A stretch of DNA of 44,873 bases, taken from contig SHMU01000008.1 of assembly GCA_008080765.1 (NCBI GenBank), positions 1-44,873 on the forward strand. The letters run 5' to 3'. Made by a program: the position numbers and the translations under genes. This DNA is from Promethearchaeota archaeon (GTDB taxonomy: Archaea > Asgardarchaeota > Lokiarchaeia > Sigyniarchaeales > SOKP01). The notes under the pieces were generated by a model that saw nothing but the letters and a program-made list of their open reading frames with translations, searched no databases and was not told where the DNA came from. Shown piece after piece: positions 24,947-34,860 of the stretch (position 1 is the stretch's first letter; each line of letters opens with the position of its first letter).

Positions 24947-26635
24947 TTATAATCTTCGTTTAATCTTCTTTTTGGTGGGGGAGGTTTCCTTTTCTGGTTT
25001 TTCTGGTCTTTTTTCCTCTTCCGTTAATTTCTCTTTTGATTCTGGTGTTGGTTCACTGATTTTCTGAATTTTTGAAGCTTTTTCACTTTTAGATTTTTTC
25101 GTAGTTTCTTCTTCTTTAACTTTTCTTCTTGATTTTAAGAAGTTGTAGGCGAATGCAATTCCAATGAGAAGACCTACAATAATTCCAATAGCTAAGGTAA
25201 TCCAAGGCACAAGATTTTCTAGAGTATTTGCTCGTATTGTAATCTTTTGTGGTGCCAAACCATAATCAGAGTTTAAATTAATAGTTTCTCCTTCTGAATC
25301 GGTTGCTGAGATATAGATATACCATTCTCCAGATATTAATTCTGCTGAATTAATTACAAGCAATTTATTTACCGTCGAAACGCTAAATATTTGGCTATTC
25401 TCACTGATAAAGTTAACTGTAATATATTCAATATCATTATCAAGATCAGTAATATCAAATACCAAGATAATATTTTCACCATAATCAATCGAGATGCTCT
25501 GTGTGGGCAATTGTCCATTAATTAAATACAGATTGAACTGAGGAGGGTTGTTTTTAACTTCTATTTCAGTAGTAAAAGAACTGATGCCACCATTTAAGTC
25601 AGTAGCAGTAATATTGGCCTTATAAGTTCCCGTAGGAGAAGTCGTATCGACACCAAAATCGGTAAGGAACGAATTGCCTGTATTAGAAAGCACAAATTGA
25701 TGGATAGCATTCCCAAACTGATCCATTAAATGCATTATTACAGTCAAATTATTGGGATCGTCTTCCACATCGGTTATATTGAGGGATACTTGAGCATTAT
25801 TGGTATTGGAGCGAAAAATTTCTAATGATGAGAAAGTCACGGTTGATTCGATAATTTGGGGATTGTGGTTAAGAATTTTGAATGGAAAATAGGTAGCATT
25901 TACTTGTCCCGTAGCTTGTTCAGTTAAATTAACTTTTACATAGTAATAAGTATTAAGATCATTGAAAATTGATCCCTCTACCGTAATATTGAACCAGTCA
26001 AGATCATTTCCGAGAAATATTAAATCGGATGGCACTTGTTCATCAATACTATCCACAATTGACACATTATATGTAAAATTATGTTCGGTGGTATTTTTAA
26101 TACTCAATTCAACAGATAAAAGATCTCCAAGAAATAATTCATTGTTGAGAAATTCTGCGGTATAATAATTTGATTTTACTAAAAATGTCGTTTCTGTTTG
26201 ATTATCATTTAAAAGGAAATCATTTTCATCATAGATTTGAAAAAAGATGCTATGAATGCCTGTTGGGATATTATAAGGGGCAGAATAGTTGTATGTAAAA
26301 TTAACCCCACTGACAAATGTCATCTGATCGATGAATGTTGTACCATCAGTGTAGATAAATTGAATGTTGGTATAATTCACCGTGGGATATCCAGTAGCAT
26401 TAAGATCAATTTGGATTGTATCAAATAATGTAATGATCTCCGTATCATTTAAGAAGATTTGACTAGAATTTATAGGGCCACTAGATATATTGATTATCGG
26501 ATTGTGGGGATTTGGTGTATAGAGAATATTTTTTTTATCATTTACACTATTTAAATTTAAATGTCCTATAAATAGTAGGCTTATTAGTGATATAATAACA
26601 AGGGAATAAAAAACACATTTAGTAAGTTTTCTCAT
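24947..26635 (-). CDS. Surface protein with Ig-like repeats and C-terminal membrane anchor
   Basis: A 562-residue type I-like membrane protein. A basic N-terminus precedes a hydrophobic signal segment (VFYSLVIISLISLLFIG). A long extracellular part of beta-sandwich character follows, rich in Asn-x-Ser/Thr sequons, with repeated DITDLDND/ATDSEGE-type turns like cadherin or Ig-like domains. One transmembrane helix (WITLAIGIIVGLLIGIAFAY, about 480-500) leads to a cytoplasmic tail of about 60 residues that is almost entirely Lys, Glu, Pro and Ser and ends KKKIKRRL. It starts 11 bp after the end of the 903-residue gene, so the two are an operon. Probable cell-surface or adhesion role; no enzyme motif. 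Confidence 0.75.
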   Translation of the reverse strand: MRKLTKCVFYSLVIISLISLLFIGHLNLNSVNDKKNILYTPNPHNPIINISSGPINSSQIFLNDTEIITLFDTIQIDLNATGYPTVNYTNIQFIYTDGTTFIDQMTFVSGVNFTYNYSAPYNIPTGIHSIFFQIYDENDFLLNDNQTETTFLVKSNYYTAEFLNNELFLGDLLSVELSIKNTTEHNFTYNVSIVDSIDEQVPSDLIFLGNDLDWFNITVEGSIFNDLNTYYYVKVNLTEQATGQVNATYFPFKILNHNPQIIESTVTFSSLEIFRSNTNNAQVSLNITDVEDDPNNLTVIMHLMDQFGNAIHQFVLSNTGNSFLTDFGVDTTSPTGTYKANITATDLNGGISSFTTEIEVKNNPPQFNLYLINGQLPTQSISIDYGENIILVFDITDLDNDIEYITVNFISENSQIFSVSTVNKLLVINSAELISGEWYIYISATDSEGETINLNSDYGLAPQKITIRANTLENLVPWITLAIGIIVGLLIGIAFAYNFLKSRRKVKEEETTKKSKSEKASKIQKISEPTPESKEKLTEEEKRPEKPEKETSPTKKKIKRRL

Positions 26636-26646
26636 AATTATTCATC

Positions 26647-29358
26647 TCATCTCTTTAAACGATCAGTTTTTAATTGTTTGTTTTTGAAATAAACAACAAT
26701 GGCAATAGGAATTATAATAGGAAGGATATAAAAAACTACAAAATTCATAGTAGATATTCTTATTTCGGAAGAAAAATAGAATCGAAATACTTCAGTAAAG
26801 GTATTGTCAAATATTACGATTTGATACATCTTTGTGCTAATATCATAAGGATTTAAAATAGGCTCAAGATCTATAGCAACTCTATTATCTCCGGGAACTA
26901 ACAAACCCGCAGTCATTTCACCATTCACAGCTACCATATAAAGTTCATTGGTGTTTTTATTATTAAGTATTGATACTAAAAATTGAGCGGATGCTCCTTG
27001 CGTTGTTGTAGAAGGATAATAAAAACTTGCAATCTCAAATTTATTAATAATTTGAGGAGTAATTGTAGTGTTAAAGTAGGTAATATTACCTCGGTAAACT
27101 AATACTCGAATTTGAATATCTTGGTCGATAATTGCATCATCCACTTTTAAATTGATATTAAGTGATTTAATTTCATTTGGAGCTATGTTAATTTCTGCTG
27201 CATAAGAGGTAATATGATCCCCAGTAATGCTTAGATTAAAGGAGGTGCTCTGATTTTGTAAGAAATTTGCGATGTTAAAGGAAATTTCAGTGGTGTCACC
27301 CTTTACAATTCGACCTTCATACACTAACTGGGTAACCACTATAGAGGCTTTTATTTCTATGATGCGCGTTAAATCTAAATAAATATCGGTTCCATTTTTC
27401 AATATGAAATGGAACGTATAATTTCCCGCGACTGCATCATTCTTTACAGTGAAATTATTCCAGAGTGTTATGGAGTCCTCTGATGAATTTAATAGATATG
27501 GTCGGGGAGAGGTAATCAAGGTACCACCCGCTTCGATCGAAAAATTCACATTCACATTAGTATCCCTTGTATTATTTAGAACTAATGTGATATTAACACT
27601 AACTCCTTGATTATACTCATTTTCATCTTCTAATCCCGATACATATTCTATACCGGAACTCACATTAAAGAGCATTATGGTAGTGGCATATTTAAAAAAT
27701 GATTTATTTGCAAAAATTGTAATTGTATAATAATCAGCAATTAAAAGCCCAGAGCTCAGAGGATAAGAAAGAATATGCGTTCCATTTTCATTTGTAGTAT
27801 TGGTTAATGATGTCACTATAGTTTCATTGGGATATCTAATTGTGTAGGTTAAATCAGCATTTGAAATACTATGATTAATATAGCTTGAATTATATGCATA
27901 TGTACTAATTACAGTCAGATTATCTTGATCGAAAATAAATTGGGGTATCTGCTCACTATTGTTAAAGGTGGCTGATATACTACTATTCTCGTACACTTCT
28001 AAAGCCGCTAAATAGGCCTCACTAAGGTATAAATTATAAAGAAGATTTTTATCTTCATTCTTAGTTCCACTCGATGTATCTAACGAGGAGGCATAGGCAT
28101 GAATAGTAGAATTATAAAAAATTGTTTCAAACGTATTATAAAGATTAATTGCTGTATCATAATAACTGATATTCCCAGAAACTTCAAATAATGTAAGGCA
28201 TGCTTCCATCATTAAAGCGTTTGCTTTTATATCAATAATATTATTGGGAGATGTCCAATCATTTGCCGATTGATTTACATATGCACCTTCACCATACGTG
28301 TTATTCCATAATGTCGTATTAATTGTATTAAAGAGAGCAGTAGCATTCGTGAGATATTCAGTTTGATTGAGATATTTCCAATATTCTACTAAAGTAAGAA
28401 TCCCTATCGCATTTGTTTCTAAATATTTGTTAGAGTCTGCAACAGAAGTAAGATCGCTTGTTAAACTGTGTATATATCCATTATCAGGAGAATCCCAGAA
28501 TTTAGCCGTAATCATTTCCATAGTTTTATTTGCAAGTTGACCGGCATCTATTCGAACTTGAGAATTCATTTGATCTGTTTGATTTAGAGAGAGCGTTGCT
28601 AATATACCATACAAATTATCAATTGCATACACATTTCCACTAGAGGAATTATGAGAGAGAAAGTGGTCTGTACTTTCTTGCCAAAATTCACTGGAATTAA
28701 TAAGGGTAAAAGCTTGCTCGATATTAGAAAGATAAGAACTTGAAGGAGTGCTTGGCATATGATCTAATAAGAGAAATATGGGCATAAGATTATCCAACAA
28801 ATTCCTTTGATAGTCATTCACATCTTCTGTGCTATTGTCTATAGAGGCTACAAATCCATAATCAAATTCGGTTAGATCGGAGCCTGGTCCATTATACCAG
28901 AGAAATGTATCTTGTAGATCATCATAAATAGTAAGAATTTGAGAAGAATCATATTCATTTTTCAAAAGTGAATTATATAGGAGGATATTATCCAATGAAT
29001 ATATCAAATCACTTGTAATCGTACCATTTTCATCCCCTTCTCTGAAATATATATCTACATCAAAATCAAATCCAGAAATATAATTTGTTTCAAAAAAATC
29101 CCAAATATCCGTAAAATTAACAGTATAAGGATCTTGTAATAAGGAGATGTCTATTCCTTGAGAATTAATAATATTTTCTTGAGTGCTATCTCCTTTAAGG
29201 GGGGGTAAATAAGAAGAGGAATCTGAAGAGGATAATAAATTTGAACTTATAGAAATAATATTCATAGAAATAAGAAAAATTAATACCACTCCAATAAATA
29301 ATTTATTCCCTTTCTTTTTCCACTTTTTTGATGAAATTAGAGAATTTCTTTTTCTCAT
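26647..29358 (-). CDS. Large surface-anchored protein with helical toroid-like and Ig-like regions
   Basis: A 903-residue membrane-anchored protein. A signal anchor (KLFIGVVLIFLISMNIISIS) follows a very basic N-terminus. Residues of about 60-470 are helical, with repeated patterns such as LETNAIGILTLVEYWKYLNQTEYL, ANALMMEACLTLFEVSG and LLYNLYLSEAYLAALEVYE, spaced as in alpha/alpha-toroid folds (six-hairpin glycosidase or YyaL-like). Residues of about 480-860 look like three or more beta-sandwich domains. A C-terminal helix (FVVFYILPIIIPIAIVVYF) anchors it, with a short basic tail. Asn-glycosylation sequons are very dense. First gene of a two-gene operon with the smaller surface protein. I cannot identify catalytic residues, so an enzymatic role on glycans is only a guess. 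Confidence 0.75.
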   Translation of the reverse strand: MRKRNSLISSKKWKKKGNKLFIGVVLIFLISMNIISISSNLLSSSDSSSYLPPLKGDSTQENIINSQGIDISLLQDPYTVNFTDIWDFFETNYISGFDFDVDIYFREGDENGTITSDLIYSLDNILLYNSLLKNEYDSSQILTIYDDLQDTFLWYNGPGSDLTEFDYGFVASIDNSTEDVNDYQRNLLDNLMPIFLLLDHMPSTPSSSYLSNIEQAFTLINSSEFWQESTDHFLSHNSSSGNVYAIDNLYGILATLSLNQTDQMNSQVRIDAGQLANKTMEMITAKFWDSPDNGYIHSLTSDLTSVADSNKYLETNAIGILTLVEYWKYLNQTEYLTNATALFNTINTTLWNNTYGEGAYVNQSANDWTSPNNIIDIKANALMMEACLTLFEVSGNISYYDTAINLYNTFETIFYNSTIHAYASSLDTSSGTKNEDKNLLYNLYLSEAYLAALEVYENSSISATFNNSEQIPQFIFDQDNLTVISTYAYNSSYINHSISNADLTYTIRYPNETIVTSLTNTTNENGTHILSYPLSSGLLIADYYTITIFANKSFFKYATTIMLFNVSSGIEYVSGLEDENEYNQGVSVNITLVLNNTRDTNVNVNFSIEAGGTLITSPRPYLLNSSEDSITLWNNFTVKNDAVAGNYTFHFILKNGTDIYLDLTRIIEIKASIVVTQLVYEGRIVKGDTTEISFNIANFLQNQSTSFNLSITGDHITSYAAEINIAPNEIKSLNINLKVDDAIIDQDIQIRVLVYRGNITYFNTTITPQIINKFEIASFYYPSTTTQGASAQFLVSILNNKNTNELYMVAVNGEMTAGLLVPGDNRVAIDLEPILNPYDISTKMYQIVIFDNTFTEVFRFYFSSEIRISTMNFVVFYILPIIIPIAIVVYFKNKQLKTDRLKR

Positions 29359-29485
29359 CTGTAAATTAAATTTATTTAATAAAAGGTAAATATTAGATTA
29401 TATTTCTAAAAATTCCTTTTCTTTAAAATTTTTTTAAACCAGAGATGTGAAAAAAGTATGGTATTAAAAAGGAGGAATAACCCAA

Positions 29486-30988
29486 TTATATTTTGCTTTC
29501 TTCCAGTTTGGTTTTTATATAATCGGGGATTTCAGAAATTTTTACACGTATTTGTTCCATTGAGTCTCTCTCTCTAATCGTCGCACATTCATCTTTCAAT
29601 GAATCATAATCAATGGTCACACAATAAGGAGTACCTAATTCATCTTGTCTCCTATATCTTTTTCCAATAGAGCCCGACTCATCATAAAATGAATAAATTA
29701 AGTTATCTTGAAGTGCTTGATGCAATTGTAATGCTAACTTTCTTATATTCTCCTTATTTTTTACTAAAGGGAATACTGCTACCGTATTAGGAGCAAGAAA
29801 ATCAGTTAATTGTAAATTTATTCTATCATCCTCTACAGAAAAATTAGTTTCAAGTAGAGTATACAGGATACGATCAATCCCATAAGCGACTTCCAGAATT
29901 TGGGGAATCTCTTTTTCCTTAGGGTTCAGATCCATTGCCACCTTAAAATCTTGATGTGCATATTCTCCGTGCCTCTTGAGATCATAATCGGTTCTGTCAT
30001 GAATACCACAAATTTCAGTCCAGCCAAATTGTTCAGTTTTAATCTCCAAATCCCACGCATCATCAGCGTAATGAGCCCTCTCATTTGGGCTGTGTTGTCG
30101 ATATCGTATCACATTATCGGAATATCCTAATTTTTTGGTTAAATAATGAGCAATATAGAGACAATAGGCGAAGGCTGGTTTTTTCAGGATTTTGGTATTT
30201 ATTGCTTCTTCTAAACTAATTGAATTCGGCACATCAATATTGTTTGCTTGGAGTTTCCAATCAAGTAAGGGTAATTTAGTATGTTTCACGTCATCAAACT
30301 CTGCAAAATCATATTCTTGTTTTTTACTGATGAATATTTGAAGTTCAAATTGATCAAAGGATCTCATTCTCAGCACACCTTGTCGGGGAGAGATTTCATT
30401 CCTGTACGCCTTGCCGAACTGAAATACTTTCAAGGGATATTGCCGTCTCATAACTTGATCTAATCTATTAAATAGTAGATATGTAGTTGTTGCCGTTTCT
30501 GGTCTTAAATAAGCTATAGTATCAGTACCAACTTTCGTACTGAGCATTAAATTGTATTCCTCAATTTTTCTTAAAGGTGTATCACAATTCGGACATGCAA
30601 GATTATTTTCCTTGATAAGTGTTTCCATCTGTTCAAAAGAAAGTCCGTCTATCATTTTTTCGGGTAATTCTTTCTTAAGAAATTTATCTGCTCTATAGAC
30701 CGAATTACATTTTACACAATTGAGGACCGGATCAATAAATCGTTCAAGATGCCCCGAGGCAGCCCATACAATTTCAGGCATAACGTTCGGGCATTCCACC
30801 TCTCCGAATCCAAGAGCTCTTAATTCTTTTCGAAAAATGGATAATACATTATTTTTTAAAGCCATCCCCGCAGGACCATACGAATAGAAGCCCGCTAAGC
30901 CGCCATAAATTTCAGGTGAAGGGCCCCAGATAAATCCTTGCCGTTTCAATAGGCTATTGAATGTTTCAATACTATCTTCTATTTTCAT
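29486..30988 (-). CDS. glyS: Glycyl-tRNA synthetase (class II, alpha2 type)
   Basis: Charges tRNA-Gly. The N-terminal GGLAGFYSYGPAGMALKNN is diagnostic for the archaeal/eukaryotic GlyRS. Zinc-type Cys pairs (CVKC and CPNC) lie in the inserted domain at about 87-135. Motif 2 is near FRNEISPRQG-like YRNEISPRQGVLRMRSFDQFELQIF, and motif 3 is near LEVAYGIDRILYTLLE. The anticodon-binding domain (from about 395, VAVFPLVKNKENIRKLAL) carries RYRRQDELGTPYCVTIDYD. At 500 residues it is shorter than many archaeal members (about 570), mainly through shorter insertions. It is 127 bp upstream of, and codirectional with, the surface-protein operon. Confidence 0.95.
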   Translation of the reverse strand: MKIEDSIETFNSLLKRQGFIWGPSPEIYGGLAGFYSYGPAGMALKNNVLSIFRKELRALGFGEVECPNVMPEIVWAASGHLERFIDPVLNCVKCNSVYRADKFLKKELPEKMIDGLSFEQMETLIKENNLACPNCDTPLRKIEEYNLMLSTKVGTDTIAYLRPETATTTYLLFNRLDQVMRRQYPLKVFQFGKAYRNEISPRQGVLRMRSFDQFELQIFISKKQEYDFAEFDDVKHTKLPLLDWKLQANNIDVPNSISLEEAINTKILKKPAFAYCLYIAHYLTKKLGYSDNVIRYRQHSPNERAHYADDAWDLEIKTEQFGWTEICGIHDRTDYDLKRHGEYAHQDFKVAMDLNPKEKEIPQILEVAYGIDRILYTLLETNFSVEDDRINLQLTDFLAPNTVAVFPLVKNKENIRKLALQLHQALQDNLIYSFYDESGSIGKRYRRQDELGTPYCVTIDYDSLKDECATIRERDSMEQIRVKISEIPDYIKTKLEESKI

Positions 30989-31189
30989 ATTTCTTATCTA
31001 ATTTTCTTATCAAATTTAATTGTAATAATTATGCATCATCAAAATATTGTTCGATTCAATTTATCTTTTTAAACGATAATGAATCGAATTCCCATCAATA
31101 AACCAAATCTTTTTTTTTAAAAAAGATATAAATAATTATTGTGCTATTTTATTATTATTCACTTCAATTATTTTGGTAACTGATAAATA

Positions 31190-32017
31190 ATGATTACTCA
31201 AGGATTACAACAAATTAAGTTAACAGAGATGATCTATTTTAGCTTCATAGATTCATTAGAGCTGGGGCTCTATTTTGTCATAATTGGATATTATTTTCTT
31301 ATTTTCGCATATTTCTTAATAATGAGATTTAGAGTTTCCAAACGATTATATTGGTTATTCTTTTCGCTCTTATTCTTAGCATTAGCCATCTCACGAGGGT
31401 TTTTCATACTTTATTATTTTTATGCTCCCGAAACCAGGAGTGTAAGTTTAATGATGCTTAGTTATCGATTTGCATTGTTCTTTACATGGATAGCAATCTC
31501 TTGCTTGATGGGCATGCTCGGAATATTTCTCTTTCCACCCGAAGGAAGTCTTAAGGATGAATCCACTGAAAAGCAGAAAGAGTATTTAAAATATGTAATG
31601 AGGATTGCTCTAATTATTGCTCCTATTATTATAGGAATTATAGCATTAACCTTGCCAGATAGACTATTAATTGATAAGGAATTTTTAAGCGAGTTCTGGA
31701 TATTTATTTCTATAAAACCTAATGCAGTATTGGGATATCCAGTTGGTCGCTTTGTAATAAACTTGATATTACAGCCTCTATTTAACTTCTTGATTCCAAT
31801 AATGTTCTTCTATTTAGCAAAGCGAACCTTTGGCGTATTGCGTAAATCATACGCCTTGAATGGAACGGGATTTTTATTATATTATTTGGGAAGACTTTCA
31901 TATAGTATTCTTGGTGTACTAAATGCACCAAATACTCAGGCTGTCATACCTCCCTTGATAATTTTGCTGTCTCTGCTGCTTATCGTTATTGCTAACTCCT
32001 TTGAAGCTTTAAAATAA
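31190..32017 (+). CDS. Seven-span integral membrane protein, unknown function
   Basis: A 275-residue hydrophobic protein with about seven predicted transmembrane helices: YFVIIGYYFLIFAYFLIM, WLFFSLLFLALAIS, FALFFTWIAISCLMGMLGIF, IALIIAPIIIGIIALTL, FVINLILQPLFNFLIPIMFF, a weaker one near LYYLGRLSYSILG and PPLIILLSLLLIVIANS. A short charged loop after the third helix (SLKDESTEKQKEY) is probably cytoplasmic. No rhodopsin-type retinal lysine can be identified with confidence. No family recognised. Divergent from glyS; the coiled-coil protein gene follows on the same strand after about 130-190 bp and could be functionally paired with it. Confidence 0.7.
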   Translation: MITQGLQQIKLTEMIYFSFIDSLELGLYFVIIGYYFLIFAYFLIMRFRVSKRLYWLFFSLLFLALAISRGFFILYYFYAPETRSVSLMMLSYRFALFFTWIAISCLMGMLGIFLFPPEGSLKDESTEKQKEYLKYVMRIALIIAPIIIGIIALTLPDRLLIDKEFLSEFWIFISIKPNAVLGYPVGRFVINLILQPLFNFLIPIMFFYLAKRTFGVLRKSYALNGTGFLLYYLGRLSYSILGVLNAPNTQAVIPPLIILLSLLLIVIANSFEALK

Positions 32018-32208
32018 CTTTTTCCATCTTTTTTTCCTAATCATAAAAATCAAAATAATAAGACTAATTAGCAAATTGCTAAATTATAAATTATAGTATT
32101 CCTATTAAAACATTAAAAAATCTACATTTAAAAAAGGTGTTTTAAATTTCTGTACACGGCGATCAATACATCCTCCCCTTAATCCTTGAAAAATCCACGC
32201 ATCGTCCT

Positions 32209-33801
32209 TTGTTTGATGATGATGAAAATATAAATGATGAGATGGCTCTCGCCTATCACTTACTTACGAATAAATTAGAAGCAAATCAGAAATTACTTTC
32301 ATTTGCAAGATTAGTGTGGCCATTTTTAGCGGTTCAGGGTGTTTCAAAGCCCGTATCCACTCATATAATTTTAGATGGAATGCAAATTCTTTCCAAAAAG
32401 GGGAAGATAACAAACCCTCCGCGAAAACCATTAATCGGACATATTTTGAGGAATGCTGATAATAGAGATGCTGTTAATCAATTAGAGAGGATAATAACAG
32501 TACTCAAATATGAAGATAAAGAGGCAGAAAAATTGAGTGAAGGAGAAAATTCAGAATACCAAGAATTTCAGATAAAGAGTTTGATCAATCCCGAATTTTT
32601 GGATTCATTGAAGCAATTAATCCCTTATTTAAAATATAAATCCATTAAGAATTATGGGCAATTGGATACCCGACTCTCCACTGAACACGCCTTAGATCTC
32701 TCTGAGGAGTATCGAAATTTGATAGAGAAGCTAAGGGGGAATGCTCTGCGATGGAAAGAAGAGAGAGAGTTAATCGGAAATGAATTGGAGAAAATGCTAA
32801 AAAATATTAATCTCCAAGTAAAAGATGTAAGTTTAAGATATGATAATGAACTTAGCAAGATACAGAATAGTATTGATGATACCCAAGTAAGAGAAAAAAT
32901 TGATGCAAAAAAGGATGAACTTACACAATTGCAAATGAAAGAAAAAAAGAACTTATTAGATAATATTGCGGTCTTATTTAAAAATCTTAATGACACTCTG
33001 GAAGAGATTCTTAAAAAAAATAAATTTTTTAGTAGTGAGGATCTACTTAAACGAAAAGCTTTTGAAGATATCATCCCCAGTGTTAAAGATCAAGTAAGCT
33101 TTTTACGAACGCAAGGAAATGATTTTGTAGATTCTTTAGATACAATTGAGGAAAGAATTTTTGAGATTAACACTAAAGCAGAGGAAATCGATAAGAAAGC
33201 GGGAAAAGACTTAGAGATATTTAGAGAGCAAGAATCAGGCAAACTTAGTGAAAGAGATCAACAAAGTGCTAATTTAAAGCAAGAAAAAGCTGAAGAAATT
33301 GGAAAATTGGAACAAGAAAAAAAAACCATTGAATCCTTATTTTCAGAGATAAAAGAAATTATTAAAACCAAAGAGCAAGAGTGTTTAGATCAAGCTCAAG
33401 AATTAATTGAATGGTCTCTTAAAGATGAAGAAATTCAAGCGATTAGAATGCCTATTCAGTGGATCTATATGCCATTTTATGCCATTTTTTATGAAGATGA
33501 AGATATGATGGAAGAAAATATGCATATTCTCTTACCGGGATATATTACAAAGAGCTCTGAAAATATATATGAAGAATTATCTAGCAGTTTTTTAGAAATT
33601 GGTAAAGAAGTAAGCGAAAAAATAGAGGATGATATGGCTCTTCGTTCTAATTTTGAATTCAGTATTGAAAATAATAGTTATCTCAAAGATGAGAAATTTA
33701 AGGAACAAATTCAGAGGGGATTAACACTACTCAAGAATCAAAATATTATATCAGACAATATTGTAAACCAAATCAATCAGAAACTCGCTTCAGATCTTTA
33801 A
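32209..33801 (+). CDS. Long coiled-coil protein of unknown function
   Basis: A 530-residue acidic, Lys/Glu-rich soluble protein from the TTG at 32209. The first 120 residues look globular. Heptad-rich coiled-coil runs follow at about 165-300 and 305-405 (EEIGKLEQEKKTIESLFSEI and similar), then a globular C-terminal domain with MPIQWIYMPFYAIFYEDED. The frame continues upstream of the TTG with natural protein sequence (VHGDQYILPLILEKSTHRP) to a stop at 32143-32145. The extension contains no standard start codon, but ATT at 32146 lies 6 nt after GGTG (32136-32139). The true start is therefore probably 32146. Structural or scaffold role is possible; no ATPase motifs, so it is not an SMC protein. 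Confidence 0.75.
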   Translation: MFDDDENINDEMALAYHLLTNKLEANQKLLSFARLVWPFLAVQGVSKPVSTHIILDGMQILSKKGKITNPPRKPLIGHILRNADNRDAVNQLERIITVLKYEDKEAEKLSEGENSEYQEFQIKSLINPEFLDSLKQLIPYLKYKSIKNYGQLDTRLSTEHALDLSEEYRNLIEKLRGNALRWKEERELIGNELEKMLKNINLQVKDVSLRYDNELSKIQNSIDDTQVREKIDAKKDELTQLQMKEKKNLLDNIAVLFKNLNDTLEEILKKNKFFSSEDLLKRKAFEDIIPSVKDQVSFLRTQGNDFVDSLDTIEERIFEINTKAEEIDKKAGKDLEIFREQESGKLSERDQQSANLKQEKAEEIGKLEQEKKTIESLFSEIKEIIKTKEQECLDQAQELIEWSLKDEEIQAIRMPIQWIYMPFYAIFYEDEDMMEENMHILLPGYITKSSENIYEELSSSFLEIGKEVSEKIEDDMALRSNFEFSIENNSYLKDEKFKEQIQRGLTLLKNQNIISDNIVNQINQKLASDL

Positions 33802-33938
33802 GAAGAATGTCTATAAATCGACCATAAAGCCCTTTTTCTCTCATTATTTTATCATCTCATCCCTTCTAACCTATTTTTTTTAAATAATGAATTATACCAG
33901 CAAATCTTTTCTTTATCAAAATACTTTCTTTAGATATT

Positions 33939-34595
33939 ATGCCATCTAAATCTAAAAAGATCAACTTAAAGAAAAGTAGAATTAGAGCTTTTTTTAATTC
34001 ATTAAGCCCCCAAGAGGATTCAGATGTGCAAGCAGAAGAACTCAAGAAGATTGAAAAGGAAGGGATGCCCTATATTCAATTAAGGCTTCCTGTAAAAGAA
34101 ATTACTCCCGAGTTTGAAAATAAAATTACACAAAAAGTTGAGCATAATGTTATTAAAGCTCAAATTAGAGAAGCAGAATTTAGGGATCTCAAAACAATTA
34201 AAGAGATACATGATAAAGCATGGCTCACCAGTAACACGCCTTTCCGAGCAATTGATATCGACACATTGGAGATTATATTTGAAGATAAAGATACTATATT
34301 CCTTATTGCAAAGGTCTATGGAAGAGACGCGGGCTTTATTATACTTGATTCGGAAGAAGAGGGAAAGGTCGGTACTATAGCTGCTCTGGGGGTTTTACCA
34401 AATTTTCAACGAAAAGGTCTTGGACTGGTGCTTGGAATGGCGGGATGGAATTATTTCAAGAAACATCATCCAAATATCGAAGAATTAAGAGCTGAAGTAT
34501 ACGAGAAAAATAAAGTATCCTATAATTTCATTAAAGCTTTAGGCTTCAATAAATTCGATGTGAAACATTATAAAAAGGAGGACTTTGAGCTTTGA
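33939..34595 (+). CDS. GNAT-family N-acetyltransferase (copy 1)
   Basis: A 218-residue protein with a GNAT fold in its last 140 residues: IREAEFRDLKTIKEIHDKAWL, the acetyl-CoA pyrophosphate loop in VLPNFQRKGLGLVLGMAGW (motif A, Q-R-K-G-L-G), and VYEKNKVSYNFIKALGF (motif B). An N-terminal extension of about 75 residues, basic then acidic, contains YIQLRLPVKEITPEFENKI and is shared with the paralogue at 34861. Substrate unknown; RimI-like protein acetylation or small-molecule acetylation are both possible. The gene's stop codon abuts a 28-bp tandem repeat. Confidence 0.85.
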   Translation: MPSKSKKINLKKSRIRAFFNSLSPQEDSDVQAEELKKIEKEGMPYIQLRLPVKEITPEFENKITQKVEHNVIKAQIREAEFRDLKTIKEIHDKAWLTSNTPFRAIDIDTLEIIFEDKDTIFLIAKVYGRDAGFIILDSEEEGKVGTIAALGVLPNFQRKGLGLVLGMAGWNYFKKHHPNIEELRAEVYEKNKVSYNFIKALGFNKFDVKHYKKEDFEL

Positions 34596-34697
34596 ACCTT
34601 AAGTTCTGAGCCTTAAACTTTGAACCTTAAGTTCTGAGCCTTAAACTTTGAACCTTAAGTTCTGAGCCTTAAACTTTGAACCTTAAGCTCTGAGTGT
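34594..34697. repeat. 28-bp tandem repeat starting in the GNAT copy-1 stop codon
   Basis: Three full copies (34594, 34622, 34650) and one partial copy (34678-34697) of a 28-bp unit beginning GAACCTTAAGTTCT. Each unit is itself two related 14-nt halves (GAACCTTAAGTTCT and GAGCCTTAAACTTT), and the 3' end of the gene (GACTTTGAGCTTT) resembles part of the unit. The array therefore seems to have grown from the gene's own end. No unique spacers, so it is not CRISPR. Confidence 0.95.
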
Positions 34698-34860
34698 TAT
34701 ATTTTTAAAAACTCTATTTCACCTTTTATTAAGAAGAAAGGTCATTCTTTTCGAAATAAATTATTTTTTAGAAAAAAACAAATTATTCTTTAGAAAACAA
34801 ATATTCTGATGATTATAAATGTAGAATTAATCGTGTAAACGTAAAATCTATTGAATAATC

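Noticed and set aside
34594-34697. Repeat array considered as CRISPR
   Set aside because: Direct head-to-tail repeats without unique spacers, and no cas genes.
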